Assembly (NCBI GenBank): GCA_903887325.1
Contig: CAISPG010000078.1
Span: forward strand, 1 to 64,000
From: an uncultured Burkholderiales bacterium
Lineage (GTDB): Bacteria > Pseudomonadota > Gammaproteobacteria > Burkholderiales > Burkholderiaceae_C
Direction: 5' to 3'
DNA: 64,000 bases
The position numbers were made by a program, and so were the translations under genes. This document shows, one piece after another, positions 18,182 to 27,733 of the stretch (its first letter is position 1; each line of letters opens with the position of its first letter). The notes under the pieces are model-generated. The model was given only the letters and a program-made list of their open reading frames with translations. It was not told where the DNA came from and ran no database searches.

Positions 18182-19426
18182 ATGGAATTACAAACTGAGT
18201 TATTGAGTGGTTTTGCCACCGCCATAGGCATAGGTTTATTGATAGGCACAGTCAGAGAAAAACTCCATAACGCCCAGACCCTGACTTCGGGTATCAGAAC
18301 TCACGCATTGCTGGCTGTCATCTCAAGTGCCGCCATGACCATCAGTGCCACCGCTTTTCTGGTGACATTTGCCATCGTTGGCGCTTTGGTAGTGGTCGCA
18401 TACCGTCAAAACATGCAGTCCGACCCCGGCATGACAGGTGAGGTTTCGTTGTTGGCAACTGCCATGTTGTCAGCCTTGGCAAGTCAGGATCCTGCTCTGG
18501 CGTCTGCCTTGGGTGTGGTGGTTGCGGGTTTGCTATTTGCCAAGATTCCACTCAGGCGATTCAGCCGGGAAATGCTCAGCACCACCGAATTACAAGACGG
18601 TTTATTGTTGTGCGCCGCTATTTTGGTTGTGCTTCCATTGCTTCCAAAGCAACCCATCGATCCCTGGGGTGTGTTGCAGCCTTACGCCTTATGGCGCATT
18701 GTGGTGTTGATCATGGGGGTAGGCGTGCTCGGTCACGTGGCATTGCGCGTGGTGGGTACTTTTTGGGGTTTACCGCTGACCGGATTTTTCTCAGGCTTCG
18801 TGTCTTCTACCGCTGCTTCAGCCACATTTGGTTACCAAGTCAAGCAACAACCTGACTTATTAGGCGTATCTGTGGCCGCCACTGTGTTGTCCAATGCGGC
18901 TTCTGTCGGTTTGCTGGCCTTGGTTTTGCAAGTCAGTGCACCTGAATTTTTACAAACAGTGTGGGCACCTTTGGCTGCGGCAATAGCTTGCTTGTTGTTG
19001 ACTTCATTTTTCTGGTTACGCCACAGTAATGTGCATGGCGTGACATCCATGCAATTGATTGGCCATGCGTTTAATCTGCGCTATGCCTTATTGATTGCCT
19101 TCATCATCAGTTTGGTGCTTTTGCTCTCAGCCATCATGGGCGAATGGATGGGTGAAGCCGGTGCAATCGCGTCTGCGGTTTTTGTGGGTTTAGGTGAAAT
19201 ACATGCAGCCGGTATCAGCTTGGCGCACTTGAGTCGCTTGCCTGAGCATTCCGACATGCACTTGCATTGGGGCTTATGGGGTGTGTTGGCAGCAAGCACT
19301 TTGTCTAAATCAGTGCTTGCCACCATCAGCGGTGGATGGGCATTTGGCTGGCGTATCGCGTCTGCACTGGTATTGATGCTGCTGACATTCGCCGCTGTAT
19401 TGTTCTGGCATCATGCGCTGGTATGA
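18182..19426 (+). CDS. MgtC/DUF4010-family multispanning membrane protein
   Basis: MELQTELLSGFATAIGIGLLIGTVREK...GIRTHALLAVISSAAM...GVVVAGLLFAKIPLRRFSREMLSTTELQDGLL; many TM segments. Confidence 0.75.
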   Translation: MELQTELLSGFATAIGIGLLIGTVREKLHNAQTLTSGIRTHALLAVISSAAMTISATAFLVTFAIVGALVVVAYRQNMQSDPGMTGEVSLLATAMLSALASQDPALASALGVVVAGLLFAKIPLRRFSREMLSTTELQDGLLLCAAILVVLPLLPKQPIDPWGVLQPYALWRIVVLIMGVGVLGHVALRVVGTFWGLPLTGFFSGFVSSTAASATFGYQVKQQPDLLGVSVAATVLSNAASVGLLALVLQVSAPEFLQTVWAPLAAAIACLLLTSFFWLRHSNVHGVTSMQLIGHAFNLRYALLIAFIISLVLLLSAIMGEWMGEAGAIASAVFVGLGEIHAAGISLAHLSRLPEHSDMHLHWGLWGVLAASTLSKSVLATISGGWAFGWRIASALVLMLLTFAAVLFWHHALV

Positions 19427-19479
19427 ATCAATGTAAGCGGCAGACTTGCTTGAAAAGCCGCACCTCTGCACAGCAAGAA

Positions 19480-20316
19480 CTACATGGCCCAGATGCGCGG
19501 CGCCACCGCAGGCAGTTGCCAACAGCGGCTGCGCCATTGCAGCCACACCGAGCGCATCAGCTCCATGGCACTTTCCACTTGGTCTGACAGCACCCGCAGC
19601 ACCACCACACGGGCATCCGGTGAAGACACCCCGGCTTGCAATCTCAGGCGATGCGACTCGCACAATTCCCGCGCCAAGGCAACGACCTGTGCGCGGTAGT
19701 CCTCGCTCATTGCCGTGCCTTGTGCAAACACCAAGGTGGACTGGCAACTGTGCCCGTTCAAACCCAGCGGACTGTGTAACAAGCGGTGATCGGTGGCGGC
19801 GATCAAGCCGCGTTCCAGCCATGTGCCGGTAATTTCCAAGTGCTGCTGAAACTGACCGCTGAGAAACGGTTGATCCGCGTGCGGCAAACCCAGTGCCGTG
19901 ACATCCCATGCCATCAGGCGGCTGCCCGCTTCCAGATGAAACACGGCCTGGTTATGCGCCTGACAGCCGTTGTAGGCCAGTGCTTCCAGCGGCAACCATT
20001 CCAGGCAAGCGCCGTCAGCCACATGTGCATGCACTTGCTGGCGCGCAGTTTTTGCGTCCGAGCCGTAAAAACGGGTGGCGCCGGGCGTGGTGAGCAGCGC
20101 ATGCGCCCCGGCTTGCAAATTGATATCGATCAGCAATTCATCGCCGCCAACCAAGCCGGAAGGCGGGTGCACAAGTATGTTGTGGCAGACCCGGTCACCT
20201 TCGGGGTAAAGGCTTTTCAATATGCGCAGCGGCCCATGGTGTTCATGGCGGGCCACACAACGCTGGTCTTCGACACTGTAGTCAACCTTCAGTCTGGCCT
20301 GCCATCCCATAAGCAC
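19480..20316 (-). CDS. ureD: Urease accessory protein UreD
   Basis: MGWQARLKVDYSVEDQRCVARHEHHGPLRILKSLYPEGDRVCHNILVHPPSGLVGGDELLIDINLQAGAHALLTTPGATRFYGSD; typical UreD. Confidence 0.94.
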   Translation of the reverse strand: MLMGWQARLKVDYSVEDQRCVARHEHHGPLRILKSLYPEGDRVCHNILVHPPSGLVGGDELLIDINLQAGAHALLTTPGATRFYGSDAKTARQQVHAHVADGACLEWLPLEALAYNGCQAHNQAVFHLEAGSRLMAWDVTALGLPHADQPFLSGQFQQHLEITGTWLERGLIAATDHRLLHSPLGLNGHSCQSTLVFAQGTAMSEDYRAQVVALARELCESHRLRLQAGVSSPDARVVVLRVLSDQVESAMELMRSVWLQWRSRCWQLPAVAPRIWAM

Positions 20317-20386
20317 CTTTATTCAAAGAGCTTGAATCCTACTGCAGTCACCATCAAATCGTAGAAGGAACAAGGTGCAGGATTAT

Positions 20387-22042
20387 TCACACGCTCTTTA
20401 TTCGGTTTGGAATATCTTGCCAAAGTGCCCATTCAGAAGCTGATAAGCGGTCGGTTCTTTGCGCGCTTTTCTCAAATTGCTGGGCATCTGCCATCAGCGC
20501 CAATTGGTAAATTTGATTAACCAAGGATTTGTAATGCTCAACAGCATGGTCCGGTCTTTCCGCAATCAAATTCAACGGCAAAGTCGCATTTTTTAACTCA
20601 TCCTCTTCTTTTTGCTTAACCAGTGCTTCAAGAATTGTGTTGATTTCCTCAATGGTCAAGTGCAATCTCTTGGCTTCTTCCCGGATTTTCAGAATCTCTT
20701 CTTCATCCAGGTTGCCGTCCTTGAGCATGTTCATCAATTCGTTTTTCAAGGCATCACGTTCCTTGATCAATTGATCGCTGAAAGCCGAAGACAGCAAGGC
20801 CGCAGGGATAGCAAAAATACCAATACCCACCAAAGCCAGAACAATGGTCATTGTTCGTCCGACCGGGGTCACAGGGGAGATGTCGCCATACCCCACGGAT
20901 GCCAAGGTGATCACAGCCCAATAAATGGCGGTCGGGATGTTTTCGAATTTATCAGGTTGCGCCTCATGCTCAAACAAATAACCCAGACTGGCAGCCAAGA
21001 CAATCAATAACAACATGATGAACGCGGAGGCACTCATCACAGGCCACTCACGTACCAATACCTTGACCAGAATGCCGGTCGCATCGTTATGTCGTGTCAG
21101 CTTCAATAAACGCGCTAATCGGAATACCCGTAAAAAACGCAAGTCAAAAACGTGTGCCAGAAAGACCTCCAGAAAGAACGGAAGAATTGCCAGCAAGTCA
21201 ATCATGGTCGAAGCCGTGGTCGCTTGTTTGAAGCGACCTGCAACTGCATTTTTAAAACCCGGCTCTTCAACGCAAGAATAAATGCGCATACAGTATTCGA
21301 ATGCAAATATGCCTACAGCAACCGCATCCAGAATCACGAACTCAATGTTCAAAACATAGCTGACGCTTTGCACGGATTCGAGAATAACAGCAAGCACCGA
21401 GATCATCACCCACAAGCCGATGAATGAGTCAAAAATTAACTGCATTGTTCCGCCGTAAGGGCTGTCAAATACCAGGGCGTGGATTCTTTGTCGGAATGTC
21501 CGGCCCTTGTTAAGTTCGACAAATTCCTTGATAGCAGGAATCACAATGCGAAACAATTTCAAAATCCGCAATAACCGCAGGAATCGCAAGGCTCTTAAAT
21601 CGACTGGAATGAACGCCTGAAAAAAGAAAGGCGCAACGGCTAAGAAGTCAATGATTGCGAATGGACTGAAGACATAAGCAAGGCGGGGCAATTTGCGCTT
21701 GTTAAATTCATGGTCTTCAGGCGCAAGATACAGTCGCAATAAGTACTCAATCACAAATACAGCGATTGAAATCAAATCAAAAATATGAAACCAGTGTTTG
21801 TACGGCTCGAAAACAGCAGGTACGTGCTCAAAGACCAGCGTGAATAAATTCGCAACAATCAGCAAACCAATCCATTTGTCCAGTGTTTTCTGGTAGTTGC
21901 CAGGGCACTCAGGATCAAGCAGCCATGCATACAACCATTTGCGTAATGGCAAATCAGATGAGATGTTGGCCTCAGCCTCACTGCCCATCAAGGTTTGGGC
22001 ATCAAGATCCGTGATGCGGTGAACTTTTTTAACTTCTTCCAT
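20387..22042 (-). CDS. Ion channel with two voltage-sensor modules and one K+-type pore (4TM + 6TM)
   Basis: First S4-like VDLRALRFLRLLRILKLFRIV; second S4-like FDLRFLRVFRLARLLKLTRHN; single pore/filter TAIYWAVITLASVGYGDISPVTPVGR; charged helical C-terminal tail. Confidence 0.85.
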   Translation of the reverse strand: MEEVKKVHRITDLDAQTLMGSEAEANISSDLPLRKWLYAWLLDPECPGNYQKTLDKWIGLLIVANLFTLVFEHVPAVFEPYKHWFHIFDLISIAVFVIEYLLRLYLAPEDHEFNKRKLPRLAYVFSPFAIIDFLAVAPFFFQAFIPVDLRALRFLRLLRILKLFRIVIPAIKEFVELNKGRTFRQRIHALVFDSPYGGTMQLIFDSFIGLWVMISVLAVILESVQSVSYVLNIEFVILDAVAVGIFAFEYCMRIYSCVEEPGFKNAVAGRFKQATTASTMIDLLAILPFFLEVFLAHVFDLRFLRVFRLARLLKLTRHNDATGILVKVLVREWPVMSASAFIMLLLIVLAASLGYLFEHEAQPDKFENIPTAIYWAVITLASVGYGDISPVTPVGRTMTIVLALVGIGIFAIPAALLSSAFSDQLIKERDALKNELMNMLKDGNLDEEEILKIREEAKRLHLTIEEINTILEALVKQKEEDELKNATLPLNLIAERPDHAVEHYKSLVNQIYQLALMADAQQFEKSAQRTDRLSASEWALWQDIPNRIKSV

Positions 22043-22050
22043 GGGTAACC

Positions 22051-22512
22051 TCAGAATTCGAGTTCTGCAATTTTGATCGCGTAAGAGCCTTTGTCGCAAA
22101 CCGAGATGCGCAATTGCAGTTTTTGATCAATCGGGTCTGAATTGATAAGCTGTGAATTAATCACGGGTACCGCAGAACCCGGCGTAGGGATCAATTTTTC
22201 AATCACTATGTTGCCTGGCAAATTGCCGTCTGATGGAATGCATGCAGCAACAAACGCCGGAGCTTCATTGGTGAACGGATTGATCATGTCTTTGAGTTCA
22301 GATTTGGTCATCAAGTACTCAAAACAAGCACCCCAAGTGCCAGGCTTGGCTTCATTAACGTTTGCTAATTTATCGTCTGCATCAACCACAATTTTGTCGG
22401 CTTCAGCAGTTCTAGTTTCATCAGACACAACCACTGTTGAGTCTGTACTTTGCATGGCAGTGATATCTGAATCCGGCGGGATCAGTTCAGCAACCGGGGC
22501 TTTACCACCCAT
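22051..22512 (-). CDS. Hypothetical protein, 153 aa, no recognised domain
   Basis: MGGKAPVAELIPPDSDITAMQSTDSTVVVSDETRTAEADKI...; begins immediately after the stop of the upstream ORF (TGAATG), same strand as the channel. Confidence 0.7.
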   Translation of the reverse strand: MGGKAPVAELIPPDSDITAMQSTDSTVVVSDETRTAEADKIVVDADDKLANVNEAKPGTWGACFEYLMTKSELKDMINPFTNEAPAFVAACIPSDGNLPGNIVIEKLIPTPGSAVPVINSQLINSDPIDQKLQLRISVCDKGSYAIKIAELEF

Positions 22513-22752
22513 TCATTCGGCCAACGCGTTTTGATGCTTAAAGCGTTGGGCGCTGGTTTTGGTCAACCAAGCCGCCAAGTCCTCACCATGTTTCTTAGTG
22601 ACTTCAGTTTTCATCGCTTCTAGGTAGGCGTCGTGGCCAAGAATCCCGACGGATGAGAGCACAGAAAGAACGATGAGTATGAAAATCCAATCCATTAAAG
22701 TTGGACTGGTTTTGACTTTGCTGTGAGTTGATGTGGGGTGAGTAGATGCCAT
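22513..22752 (-). CDS. Small single-TM protein, 79 aa
   Basis: MASTHPTSTHSKVKTSPTLMDWIFILIVLSVLSSVGILGHDAYLEAMKTEVTKKHGEDLAAWLTKTSAQRFKHQNALAE; one hydrophobic span. Confidence 0.7.
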   Translation of the reverse strand: MASTHPTSTHSKVKTSPTLMDWIFILIVLSVLSSVGILGHDAYLEAMKTEVTKKHGEDLAAWLTKTSAQRFKHQNALAE

Positions 22753-22903
22753 AAGAGTCGATCAGAGCAAAAAGAGAGTGGGCAGCCTGCCGGCTTTTTA
22801 ATTCGCGGTGGAATGATATTCGGAAAAAATAAGAAAATTATTAAATTCAAAAGAAAATGATATTTTCAAATTTTGATTTTGCGTAGCTCAAAAATTAAGG
22901 TGA

Positions 22904-24676
22904 TTAAATTGAAAATTCATCCATAAGTAACGAAAAAGCCTGAATTGCAAGTTGTATATCGTCCGCCGTGGTGCATTCCAACGGATTGTGGCTGATGCCT
23001 TTGTTTTCGCCGCGCACAAATAACATGGCCTGCGGCATCAGGTCGTGTAATTTCATGGCATCGTGCTCGGCACCGCTTGGCATGCGGTGTACCGGTAGCC
23101 CCAGCGCCTGGACCACTGCTTCCCCGCGTTGTTGTAAACCAGTGTCGCTGGGGGCGGCGGCGGCTCTGACGGTTTCTTCTAGCCGGAACTGCAAGCCACG
23201 TTTTTCACAAACCGCAGTCAGTTGTTTCAATATGTCATGCGCCATGGCGTCGCGTTGCGCGTCAGTGGGCGCGCGCATGTCCAGGCTGAAATGACAATTA
23301 CCCGGCACCACATTGATGGAGCCTTGCGGCACATTGAGCATGCCCACGGTGGCGACCGAGTCGCCATCGGCCCGGGCGCGCTCTTCCACATACACCGCCC
23401 ATTCAGCAAAGCCGGCCACTGCGTCCTGGCGCCGGTTCATGGGACTGGTGCCTGCGTGACTGGCCGTACCACTGATCTCAATGAGGTAGCGCAAGCTGCC
23501 GTTGATAGAAGTCACAACACTTAGTGGGAGGTTAAGGCTTTGCAGCACCGGGCCTTGTTCGATATGCACTTCAACAAAGCCCAGGTAGTTCGAGGGGTCG
23601 CGCTGTAAAGCGGGTATGTCTGCCGGATTCAGACCCGCCTGTTGCATGGCCTGGCGCATGCTGACGCCATCTGCATCGATTTGATCCAGCCATTCTTGAC
23701 GAAAGCTACCGGTCAGCGCGCTGGAGGCCAGGAAAGTGGCTTTGTAGCGCTGGCCTTCCTCTTCGGCAAAAGCAACCACTTCCAGGCCAACATTCAGCCG
23801 TTTGCCCTCGCGCACGAGTTCGCGCACACAGGCCATAGGCACAAAAATACCCAAGCGTCCATCGTATTTGCCGCCATTGCGTACCGTGTCGTAGTGGCTG
23901 CCGGTCAACACATAACGCGCACCCGGGCGCGCCGGGTGGTAACGCCCGACCACATTGCCTACCGCGTCAATGAATACTTCATCAAAGCCGCAGGCGCGCA
24001 TACCAAGCACCAGCGTTTGCGCACTGGCCTGATGGGCGTGCGTGAGATAGCTGACACTCAACTCGTCTTTTTCGGCAAATCCCGGGTCACTGAACTGAGC
24101 CAGCCATTTGTGCCAGTCCCAGACTTCTGCGCCGGTGACGGGGTGGGTATGGGATTTATCGTTCAGGCGGTTTTCCGCTATCCGGTGAATCTGGCGCAAA
24201 CACTCTGCAAATTCGACTGAGGTGGACGCATGCAAACGGCGGCTGACTTCATTTAGCATCGTCTGCGGCGTCAGGCCCTGTCCGCGCGGGCCGCGCACGT
24301 CGATGACGAAAGGCCAGTCGAAGCGTGCCAAGTAAGCGTTGTTCAATGCTTTTAATTGCGAGGCTTGTGTTGGCGTGGCTTGCCACAGCCCGGTTTGAGC
24401 TTCTGGCGTCAGGCCGGTTGCAGGCTCGACCATCAGCAGCGGGTGGGCTTTGATCAAGGCCAGTTGCTGTTCGTGACCAGCCTGTGCCACGCTGTCGGCC
24501 AGTGCCCATTTCAGATGCGCCAGGCTGCGAAACGGACGATGCGCTAACGCTGCCTGTGCCACCCAAGTGCTTTGCCCGTACAAACTGGCCAGCCATTGCA
24601 AGGCGCTTTTGTCATCGGCGCGGTTCAGCCATTCCAGCGTGAAACCGGATCGGGCGTTTGTGTGTGGCAATGTCAT
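22904..24676 (-). CDS. Bifunctional OHCU decarboxylase (UraD) / allantoate amidohydrolase (AllC) fusion
   Basis: N-terminal ~170 aa OHCU decarboxylase-like (ALIKAHPLL...ALNNAYLARFDWPFVIDVRG); C-terminal M20 amidohydrolase (TGSHYDTVRNGGKYDGRLG, AFAEEEGQRY, EVHIEQGPVL, GTASHAGTSPMNRRQDA). Confidence 0.9.
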   Translation of the reverse strand: MTLPHTNARSGFTLEWLNRADDKSALQWLASLYGQSTWVAQAALAHRPFRSLAHLKWALADSVAQAGHEQQLALIKAHPLLMVEPATGLTPEAQTGLWQATPTQASQLKALNNAYLARFDWPFVIDVRGPRGQGLTPQTMLNEVSRRLHASTSVEFAECLRQIHRIAENRLNDKSHTHPVTGAEVWDWHKWLAQFSDPGFAEKDELSVSYLTHAHQASAQTLVLGMRACGFDEVFIDAVGNVVGRYHPARPGARYVLTGSHYDTVRNGGKYDGRLGIFVPMACVRELVREGKRLNVGLEVVAFAEEEGQRYKATFLASSALTGSFRQEWLDQIDADGVSMRQAMQQAGLNPADIPALQRDPSNYLGFVEVHIEQGPVLQSLNLPLSVVTSINGSLRYLIEISGTASHAGTSPMNRRQDAVAGFAEWAVYVEERARADGDSVATVGMLNVPQGSINVVPGNCHFSLDMRAPTDAQRDAMAHDILKQLTAVCEKRGLQFRLEETVRAAAAPSDTGLQQRGEAVVQALGLPVHRMPSGAEHDAMKLHDLMPQAMLFVRGENKGISHNPLECTTADDIQLAIQAFSLLMDEFSI

Positions 24677-24689
24677 GGAGGCAAATATT

Positions 24690-25385
24690 TTATTTTTGAC
24701 CTTCAGTCAGCGTATCCAATTGGAAACGCCCGCTGTCATGCCATAGCCAAGTTTCGGTATAGGTCACTTTGCGCAATTTGACAGGCGCCGGATAAGGCCC
24801 GGCATTCAGAATCAGGTTTTCAATTTCCCGGGTGACTTCGGCATGCCTGGGTGCACGCCACCAGTTGATGTTTAACACCTGTCCTTTGGGGCCGATCACC
24901 ACTTCCACCACACCGACCGACTTGAGCAGAGGCGGCAATTTGCCTTTGTAAATGCGGTGTGAATAGTGATGGTACAAATGCCGCGCTGCGTCCTGCCGGT
25001 AGTCATCAGGGTGTGTAGCTAGGGATTGCAAGCCGGGCGTAATCTCCGTGCTTGCAGGAGGAACGGGCGCTGGCGCAGGCGGCGGTAAGGGCGCAGGATC
25101 GGGTTTGTGTGCTGGTGCAGGCGCAGGCTTAGGTGCCGGGGTCGGCGCAGGGGCAGGTTTTGCCGGTGAGTCTGCTGTTGGAGGGGCTGGGGCGGCAGGT
25201 GGTGCAACCACAGGCTGAGGCGGGACGGTTAGGGTTGGCGTTGACATCGGCGGCTTACCCATGGGTTTATCCGCCTGAGGTTTTTTGTCCGGCGCAGGTC
25301 TTTCTATCAATGACACCACGGCACAGCCAGACAGCTGAAATACCAGGAGGAAACCAGCATAGGCATAAAAACGGGCAAGACTCAT
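24690..25385 (-). CDS. Putative lipoprotein with Pro/Ala-rich linker and TonB-C-like domain
   Basis: Lipobox-like QLSGC; long PAPAPTPAPKPAPAP stretch; C-terminal VGVVEVVIGPKGQVLNINWWRAPRHAEVTREIENLILNAGPYPAP. Confidence 0.7.
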   Translation of the reverse strand: MSLARFYAYAGFLLVFQLSGCAVVSLIERPAPDKKPQADKPMGKPPMSTPTLTVPPQPVVAPPAAPAPPTADSPAKPAPAPTPAPKPAPAPAHKPDPAPLPPPAPAPVPPASTEITPGLQSLATHPDDYRQDAARHLYHHYSHRIYKGKLPPLLKSVGVVEVVIGPKGQVLNINWWRAPRHAEVTREIENLILNAGPYPAPVKLRKVTYTETWLWHDSGRFQLDTLTEGQK

Positions 25386-25552
25386 GACGCTCCTGTGGTT
25401 TTATTCTTTGACGCGCATGGTCATCGCGTTGTCTGTATATCGCCTGTATCGCATTGCATACTTGCGTTGAGTGCGAATTTAGCATTTTCAAAGAGCCCAG
25501 GTATTTCTGGGACTGGCGGTTTGTCTAGTGCCTATAAACAATACCGCCGGTA

Positions 25553-25912
25553 TCAGGGTGCAGGAGCTGCCAGCGCCGGGGCAGCGGTATCTGTCGGGGG
25601 CGTCTGGTTTCTGAGTTTTTTCTCGTAAGCCTGTAAACGTTTTTCCCGCTGCACCAAGTAAGCCTGGTATTCCTGCATCATTTGCTGCTTGTGCGCTTGC
25701 TTTTGTGTTTCTATGCGGGCATCCTGATAAAACTTCAATTTATCGTTGTAAATGGCTTGGGCCAGAAAAGCAGCAGCGCCTTTGTTGAGCAATTTCCAGA
25801 CGGACCAAGCTATGACCAATTGAAAAAACACCACTGACGCCAACATCAGCCACAGGCTTTCGGGACTGTTGGCGGTGTCTTTCAGGTATTTGCTGATGTC
25901 AGAAGCTTGCAT
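25553..25912 (-). CDS. Small membrane protein with one TM and coiled-coil-like region, hypothetical
   Basis: SLWLMLASVVFFQLVIAWSVWKLLNKG then charged helical segment ETQKQAHKQQMMQEYQAYLVQREKRLQAYEKKL. Confidence 0.6.
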   Translation of the reverse strand: MQASDISKYLKDTANSPESLWLMLASVVFFQLVIAWSVWKLLNKGAAAFLAQAIYNDKLKFYQDARIETQKQAHKQQMMQEYQAYLVQREKRLQAYEKKLRNQTPPTDTAAPALAAPAP

Positions 25913-25991
25913 GATTGGCTTTCAAAAAGTATCGAAATAAGCATCGGCAGCAAACGCTTGAACTTGAGCCCATCCGTTATCCTTAACTTCT

Positions 25992-27311
25992 ATGGCTCCT
26001 CATCCTGACCCCCACCAACACCCGAAAGCGTTTTTACGCCATTTGTTTGATACTGCGGTCGCGCGCGCCCAGCCTTTGCTGAATATGCAGGGATTGCTGC
26101 CGCCACCGCCGCGCGGAAGAACCATTGTGCTTGGGGCGGGCAAGGCAGCGGGCGCCATGGCGCATGCCTTGGAACGCCTGTGGCCTGCTGATGTGCCCTT
26201 GGAAGGACTGGTGGTCACGCGTTACCACCACACCCCGCCGCGTCCACAGGGTTTGAGACAGCGCATAGAAGTGGTGGAAGCGTCCCACCCGGTGCCGGAT
26301 CAGGCCGGCATGGATGCTTCCGAGCGTTTATTGGCGCTGACCCGGGGCTTGAGCGACGAAGATCTGGTGATTTGCCTGATTTCCGGCGGCGGTTCTTCCC
26401 TTTTGACCATGCCGGCTGTGGGCCTGACGCTGGCCGACAAGCAGCGAATCAACCGCGAATTGCTGGCTTGCGGCGCGCCGATTGGAGAGATGAACACCGT
26501 GCGTAAACACCTCTCGCGCATCAAAGGCGGAAGATTGGCCGCCGCTTGTCACCCGGCGCAGGTGTTGACCTTGACCATCAGCGATGTTCCCGGCGATGAC
26601 CCTGCTGTGATTGCCAGCGGTCCGACCGTGCCGGATGAAACCACTTGCGCTCAGGCGCTGGCTTTGCTGGACAGGTACGGCATAGAGATTCCAGCGGCGG
26701 TTCGCGCAGCGCTGCAAGACGGTTCATTGGAAACGCCTAAACCGGGTGACGCGGTTTTCACAGGGCATCAGGTGAGGATGATGGCCACGCCCATGCAATC
26801 CCTGCAAGCAGCAGCAGCAGCTGCACGCGCCGCAGGCTTGAATGCATACATCTTGTCAGATGAAATCGAAGGCGAATCGCGTGAAGTTGCCAAAGTGCAC
26901 GCCGCGCTGGCCAGAGCCGCTGCGCGCGGACAAGGGCCGTTTCAAAAACCTTGCGTGATATTGAGCGGCGGTGAAACCACGGTCAATATACGGCCGCAGG
27001 TGCCAGGTTTTCTTAAGGGCAAGGGCGGTCGCGCAGGTGAGTTTTGTTTAGGCCTGGTTGTGGCTTTGCAGGGGCAAACCGCTGTGTGGGCGCTTGCCGC
27101 AGACACCGACGGCATAGACGGGGTTGAGGACAATGCCGGCGCTCAGGTGACCCCGGACAGTTTGCAGCGCTGTGAACAACTCGGTTTGAAACCCGCCGCA
27201 TTTGCTGACCGCAATGACAGCTACCGTTTGTTTGAAGCTTTGGGCGATCTGGTAGTTAGTGGCCCAACGCACACCAATGTGAATGACTTCCGGGCTTTGC
27301 TGGTGCTGTAG
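25992..27311 (+). CDS. Glycerate 2-kinase / MOFRL family (hydroxypyruvate reductase-like)
   Basis: VLGAGKAAGAMAHALE, VICLISGGGSSLLTMPA, NTVRKHLSRIKGGRLAAACHPAQVLTLTISDVPGDDPAVIASGPT. Confidence 0.9.
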   Translation: MAPHPDPHQHPKAFLRHLFDTAVARAQPLLNMQGLLPPPPRGRTIVLGAGKAAGAMAHALERLWPADVPLEGLVVTRYHHTPPRPQGLRQRIEVVEASHPVPDQAGMDASERLLALTRGLSDEDLVICLISGGGSSLLTMPAVGLTLADKQRINRELLACGAPIGEMNTVRKHLSRIKGGRLAAACHPAQVLTLTISDVPGDDPAVIASGPTVPDETTCAQALALLDRYGIEIPAAVRAALQDGSLETPKPGDAVFTGHQVRMMATPMQSLQAAAAAARAAGLNAYILSDEIEGESREVAKVHAALARAAARGQGPFQKPCVILSGGETTVNIRPQVPGFLKGKGGRAGEFCLGLVVALQGQTAVWALAADTDGIDGVEDNAGAQVTPDSLQRCEQLGLKPAAFADRNDSYRLFEALGDLVVSGPTHTNVNDFRALLVL

Positions 27312-27316
27312 TTTCA

Positions 27317-27733
27317 TTAGTTACGGGTATTCAATACTTTCACTTGCAAGCCCGGCATACCGGCAAAATCTTTGCCATTGAGTGTCAAAAGTACGTAGCT
27401 GTTTTCAATGGCTTGAGCGGCTATCCACAAATCGTTGTACCTGGGACGCGGTGATTTGCCGGCTTGTTTTAAAGAAGCGCACAGCAACCCGAAAGCGTCG
27501 GCGGTATGTTTTGAAATATCAAGCATCGGGCTGCTTTGAATCTGGCGTAAAAATGCGGCGCGGCGAGCGCGTTCTGCCGGATCTGCACAGGCATGAACGC
27601 CAAAGCTAAGTTCGCCCAAAGAGACGACCGAGGTCATGATAGTTGCATCCCCGGTGGCATCAATCAGTGTTTGTTTTGTTAGCTGTCCGGCTGCCATTGC
27701 GACCCAGATGCAACTGTCCCAAATCATTCCCAT
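27317..27733 (-). CDS. PIN-domain toxin (VapC-like)
   Basis: MGMIWDSCIWVAMAAGQ..SLGELSFG...YNDLWIAAQAIENSYVLLTLNGKDFAGMPGLQV; PIN acidic residues. Confidence 0.85.
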   Translation of the reverse strand: MGMIWDSCIWVAMAAGQLTKQTLIDATGDATIMTSVVSLGELSFGVHACADPAERARRAAFLRQIQSSPMLDISKHTADAFGLLCASLKQAGKSPRPRYNDLWIAAQAIENSYVLLTLNGKDFAGMPGLQVKVLNTRN

